A DNA stretch of 7,643 nt from Campylobacterales bacterium (lineage in GTDB: Bacteria > Campylobacterota > Campylobacteria > Campylobacterales > QNZT01). The notes beneath the pieces are model-generated. The model was not told the origin of the DNA, ran no database searches, and was given only the letters and a program-made list of their open reading frames with translations. The stretch lies in NCBI GenBank assembly GCA_027081495.1, contig JALWKJ010000020.1:1-7643 (forward strand). The letters are read 5' to 3'. A program made the translations under genes and the position numbers. Positions 6,718-7,643 of this stretch are shown in pieces (within the stretch, counting starts at the first letter, position 1; each line of letters begins with the position of its first letter).

Positions 6718-7314
6718 CTATTTTAAATAGTGGCTAAAACTTTGAGCCAGAGAATAAAGCGAAGAAGTCACGGGGATTTTTTGCAAACTCGCGCGCGCGT
6801 CGTCCGATTTCCCCTCTTCAAAAAGCAAAAAAGCTTCATCTAAAATCGCAAGTTCTCTTAGAAGCGCGTTCTGTTTTTGGGTATAGCCTCGAAGAGTCTT
6901 TACATCTTCGCTCAACGAGCCGCTTTGATAAAGTGAGAGATCCCGTAAAATCGGCTCTTTGATCTCGTTTTTCAATTTTTCTATCTCATCCGTTTTACCC
7001 GTTTTTATCGCTTGAGAAAATTTATACAAAGTAAAAAGAGCCGGATTTTTACTCTGCAAAACTCCAAGAGCCTCTTTATTTGAAGGCTCTTTTTGAAGCG
7101 TTAAAAAAGCTTCGTTTGAGAGTCTGAGGTCTCTGTTTTTTATAAAATCGTTTATAAGATAAACGCCGATCGCCAAAACTATGATCGAAGCGGCGGCAAT
7201 TAAATGTTTTTTATATTTTTTAAAAAAACCCTCCGCTTTTATAACGCTTTCTAAAAATTGCTCTTCGGCGCTTAACTCTTTTTTGATCGCTTCAACATTC
7301 TCTTTTAGTCCCAA
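6718..7314 (-). CDS. YfgM/TPR_21-like single-pass membrane protein
   Basis: This 198-residue protein has a short charged cytoplasmic N-terminus (1-36, with KKYKKH just before the membrane), one membrane helix at about 37-58 (LIAAASIIVLAIGVYLINDF) and a helical periplasmic domain (60-198) with pairs of amphipathic helices like TPR units, for example LAILDEAFLLFEEGKSDDARASL (155-177). Length, topology and fold pattern match YfgM, an inner-membrane protein of about 206 residues that works with the SecYEG-associated chaperone PpiD. This is my inference from architecture. The start is TTG at 7314, supported by AAGGA six bases upstream; no in-frame ATG occurs near the N-terminus. It is the first gene of the leftward operon and ends 8 bases before the lipoprotein gene. 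Confidence 0.85.
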   Translation of the reverse strand: MGLKENVEAIKKELSAEEQFLESVIKAEGFFKKYKKHLIAAASIIVLAIGVYLINDFIKNRDLRLSNEAFLTLQKEPSNKEALGVLQSKNPALFTLYKFSQAIKTGKTDEIEKLKNEIKEPILRDLSLYQSGSLSEDVKTLRGYTQKQNALLRELAILDEAFLLFEEGKSDDARASLQKIPVTSSLYSLAQSFSHYLK

Positions 7315-7320
7315 AGTTAA

Positions 7321-7325
7321 TCCTT
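7321..7325 (-). promoter_or_regulatory. ribosome-binding site deciding a TTG start
   Basis: AAGGA on the minus strand sits six bases before the TTG at 7314. It is the reason for calling this non-ATG start for the YfgM-like gene. It lies within the sequence that forms the T-rich upstream part of the gatC promoter on the other strand. Confidence 0.7.
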
Positions 7326-7328
7326 TTT

Positions 7329-7337
7329 TGATATAAT
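7329..7337 (+). promoter_or_regulatory. gatC promoter, extended -10 element
   Basis: TGATATAAT is a perfect extended -10 (TGn plus TATAAT at 7332-7337), preceded by a run of six T. There is no convincing -35, as is usual for the vegetative sigma factor of Campylobacter and Helicobacter, which uses AT-rich upstream DNA instead. The start of transcription would fall near 7344, giving a leader of about 30 bases before the gatC ATG. Confidence 0.75.
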
Positions 7338-7345
7338 CTTTTCGA

Positions 7346-7354
7346 AATATAACA
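7346..7354 (-). promoter_or_regulatory. candidate promoter of the leftward operon, extended -10
   Basis: On the minus strand this reads TGTTATATT, an extended TGn followed by TATATT, five of six bases of TATAAT. Transcription would begin near 7339 and run leftwards into the YfgM-like gene, with a leader of about 25 bases. It faces the gatC promoter, whose -10 lies only 8 bases away on the other strand. The assignment rests on motif and position only. Confidence 0.5.
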
Positions 7355-7375
7355 CATTATGAATTAAGGGTTTAT

Positions 7376-7643
7376 ATGAAAATAGACGAAACGCTTCTTA
7401 GTAAACTTGAAAAACTATCATCCCTAAAGATAAGCGAAGAGAAAAGAGAAAGCACTATTCAAGAGATAGCAAAAATTGTCGATTTTGTTGAAAATCTGAA
7501 TGAATTGGATTTGGACGATGAAGAAGCCTCTTTCTCTACTATAAAAGGCGGTACGCCTTTTAGGGAAGATACGCCGAAAAATGATCCGAAGATCATTGAA
7601 GACATTTTAAATCACGCGCCTAAAAAGGAGGATGGTTTCTTCG
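7376..7643 (+). CDS. gatC: Asp/Glu-tRNA amidotransferase subunit C (3' end cut)
   Basis: GatC is the small subunit of GatCAB, which amidates misacylated Glu-tRNA(Gln) and Asp-tRNA(Asn). Known Campylobacterota rely on this route because they lack GlnRS, and often AsnRS. The window holds 89 residues of a family about 95 long, so only the last few are missing. The protein opens with MKIDETLLSKLEKLSSLKIS, followed by a helix with EIAKIVDFVENLNELDLDD (30-48), then the extended GGTPFREDTP (58-67) and NDPKIIEDILNHAP (69-82), which correspond to the family's belt-like C-terminal region that wraps GatA. The ATG at 7376 has AAGGG five bases upstream. It is divergent from the operon on the other strand. 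Confidence 0.93.
   Translation, partial: MKIDETLLSKLEKLSSLKISEEKRESTIQEIAKIVDFVENLNELDLDDEEASFSTIKGGTPFREDTPKNDPKIIEDILNHAPKKEDGFF

Noticed and set aside
7359..7367. A two-codon ORF (ATG AAT TAA) just upstream of gatC, which could be a minimal leader peptide.
   Set aside because: It has no ribosome-binding site of its own, runs into the gatC Shine-Dalgarno, and such short start-stop pairs are common by chance in AT-rich DNA.

Overview
The window is almost wholly coding and looks like the chromosome of a Campylobacterota (epsilonproteobacterial) species, probably a free-living sulfur- or hydrogen-oxidising type rather than Campylobacter or Helicobacter. The evidence is low-to-moderate GC with AT-rich codon choice, tightly overlapping genes, a very short type III pantothenate kinase, promoters with an extended -10 (TGnTATAAT) and no clear -35, and a short-form HisG. 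As I recall, Campylobacter jejuni has the long HisG. The genus cannot be fixed from this sequence.

One divergent 61-base intergenic region (7315-7375) organises the window. To the right, gatC (7376 onward, plus strand, cut by the window end) starts the Glu/Asp-tRNA amidotransferase subunit C gene. To the left, ten genes run head to tail on the minus strand from 7314 to position 1 with no gap over 9 bases and no visible terminator. In transcription order they are: a membrane-anchored YfgM/TPR_21-like protein (7314-6718); a probable lipoprotein that looks like a beta-propeller, in the position of BamB (6709-5699); a compact Xer-type tyrosine recombinase (5702-4866); an unrecognised 110-residue basic protein (4869-4537); coaX (4550-3936); short-form hisG (3942-3334); and the complete dTDP-L-rhamnose set rfbA (3324-2434), rfbC (2437-1865), rfbD (1872-1006) and rfbB (1009 to the window edge).

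Functionally the leftward unit has two halves. The promoter-proximal half is housekeeping: envelope biogenesis, chromosome or element recombination, CoA synthesis and the first step of histidine synthesis. The distal half converts glucose-1-phosphate and dTTP to dTDP-L-rhamnose for lipopolysaccharide or another surface glycan. RfbA makes dTDP-glucose, RfbB the 4-keto-6-deoxy sugar, RfbC epimerises it and RfbD reduces it. All four keep their catalytic motifs. The rhamnose block probably continues leftwards into other polysaccharide genes.

I saw no tRNA or rRNA gene, CRISPR array, insertion sequence or phage segment. The points most worth following are the yfgM-bamB-like pair, the unknown 110-residue gene coupled to the recombinase and coaX, and the face-to-face promoters in the only intergenic region.
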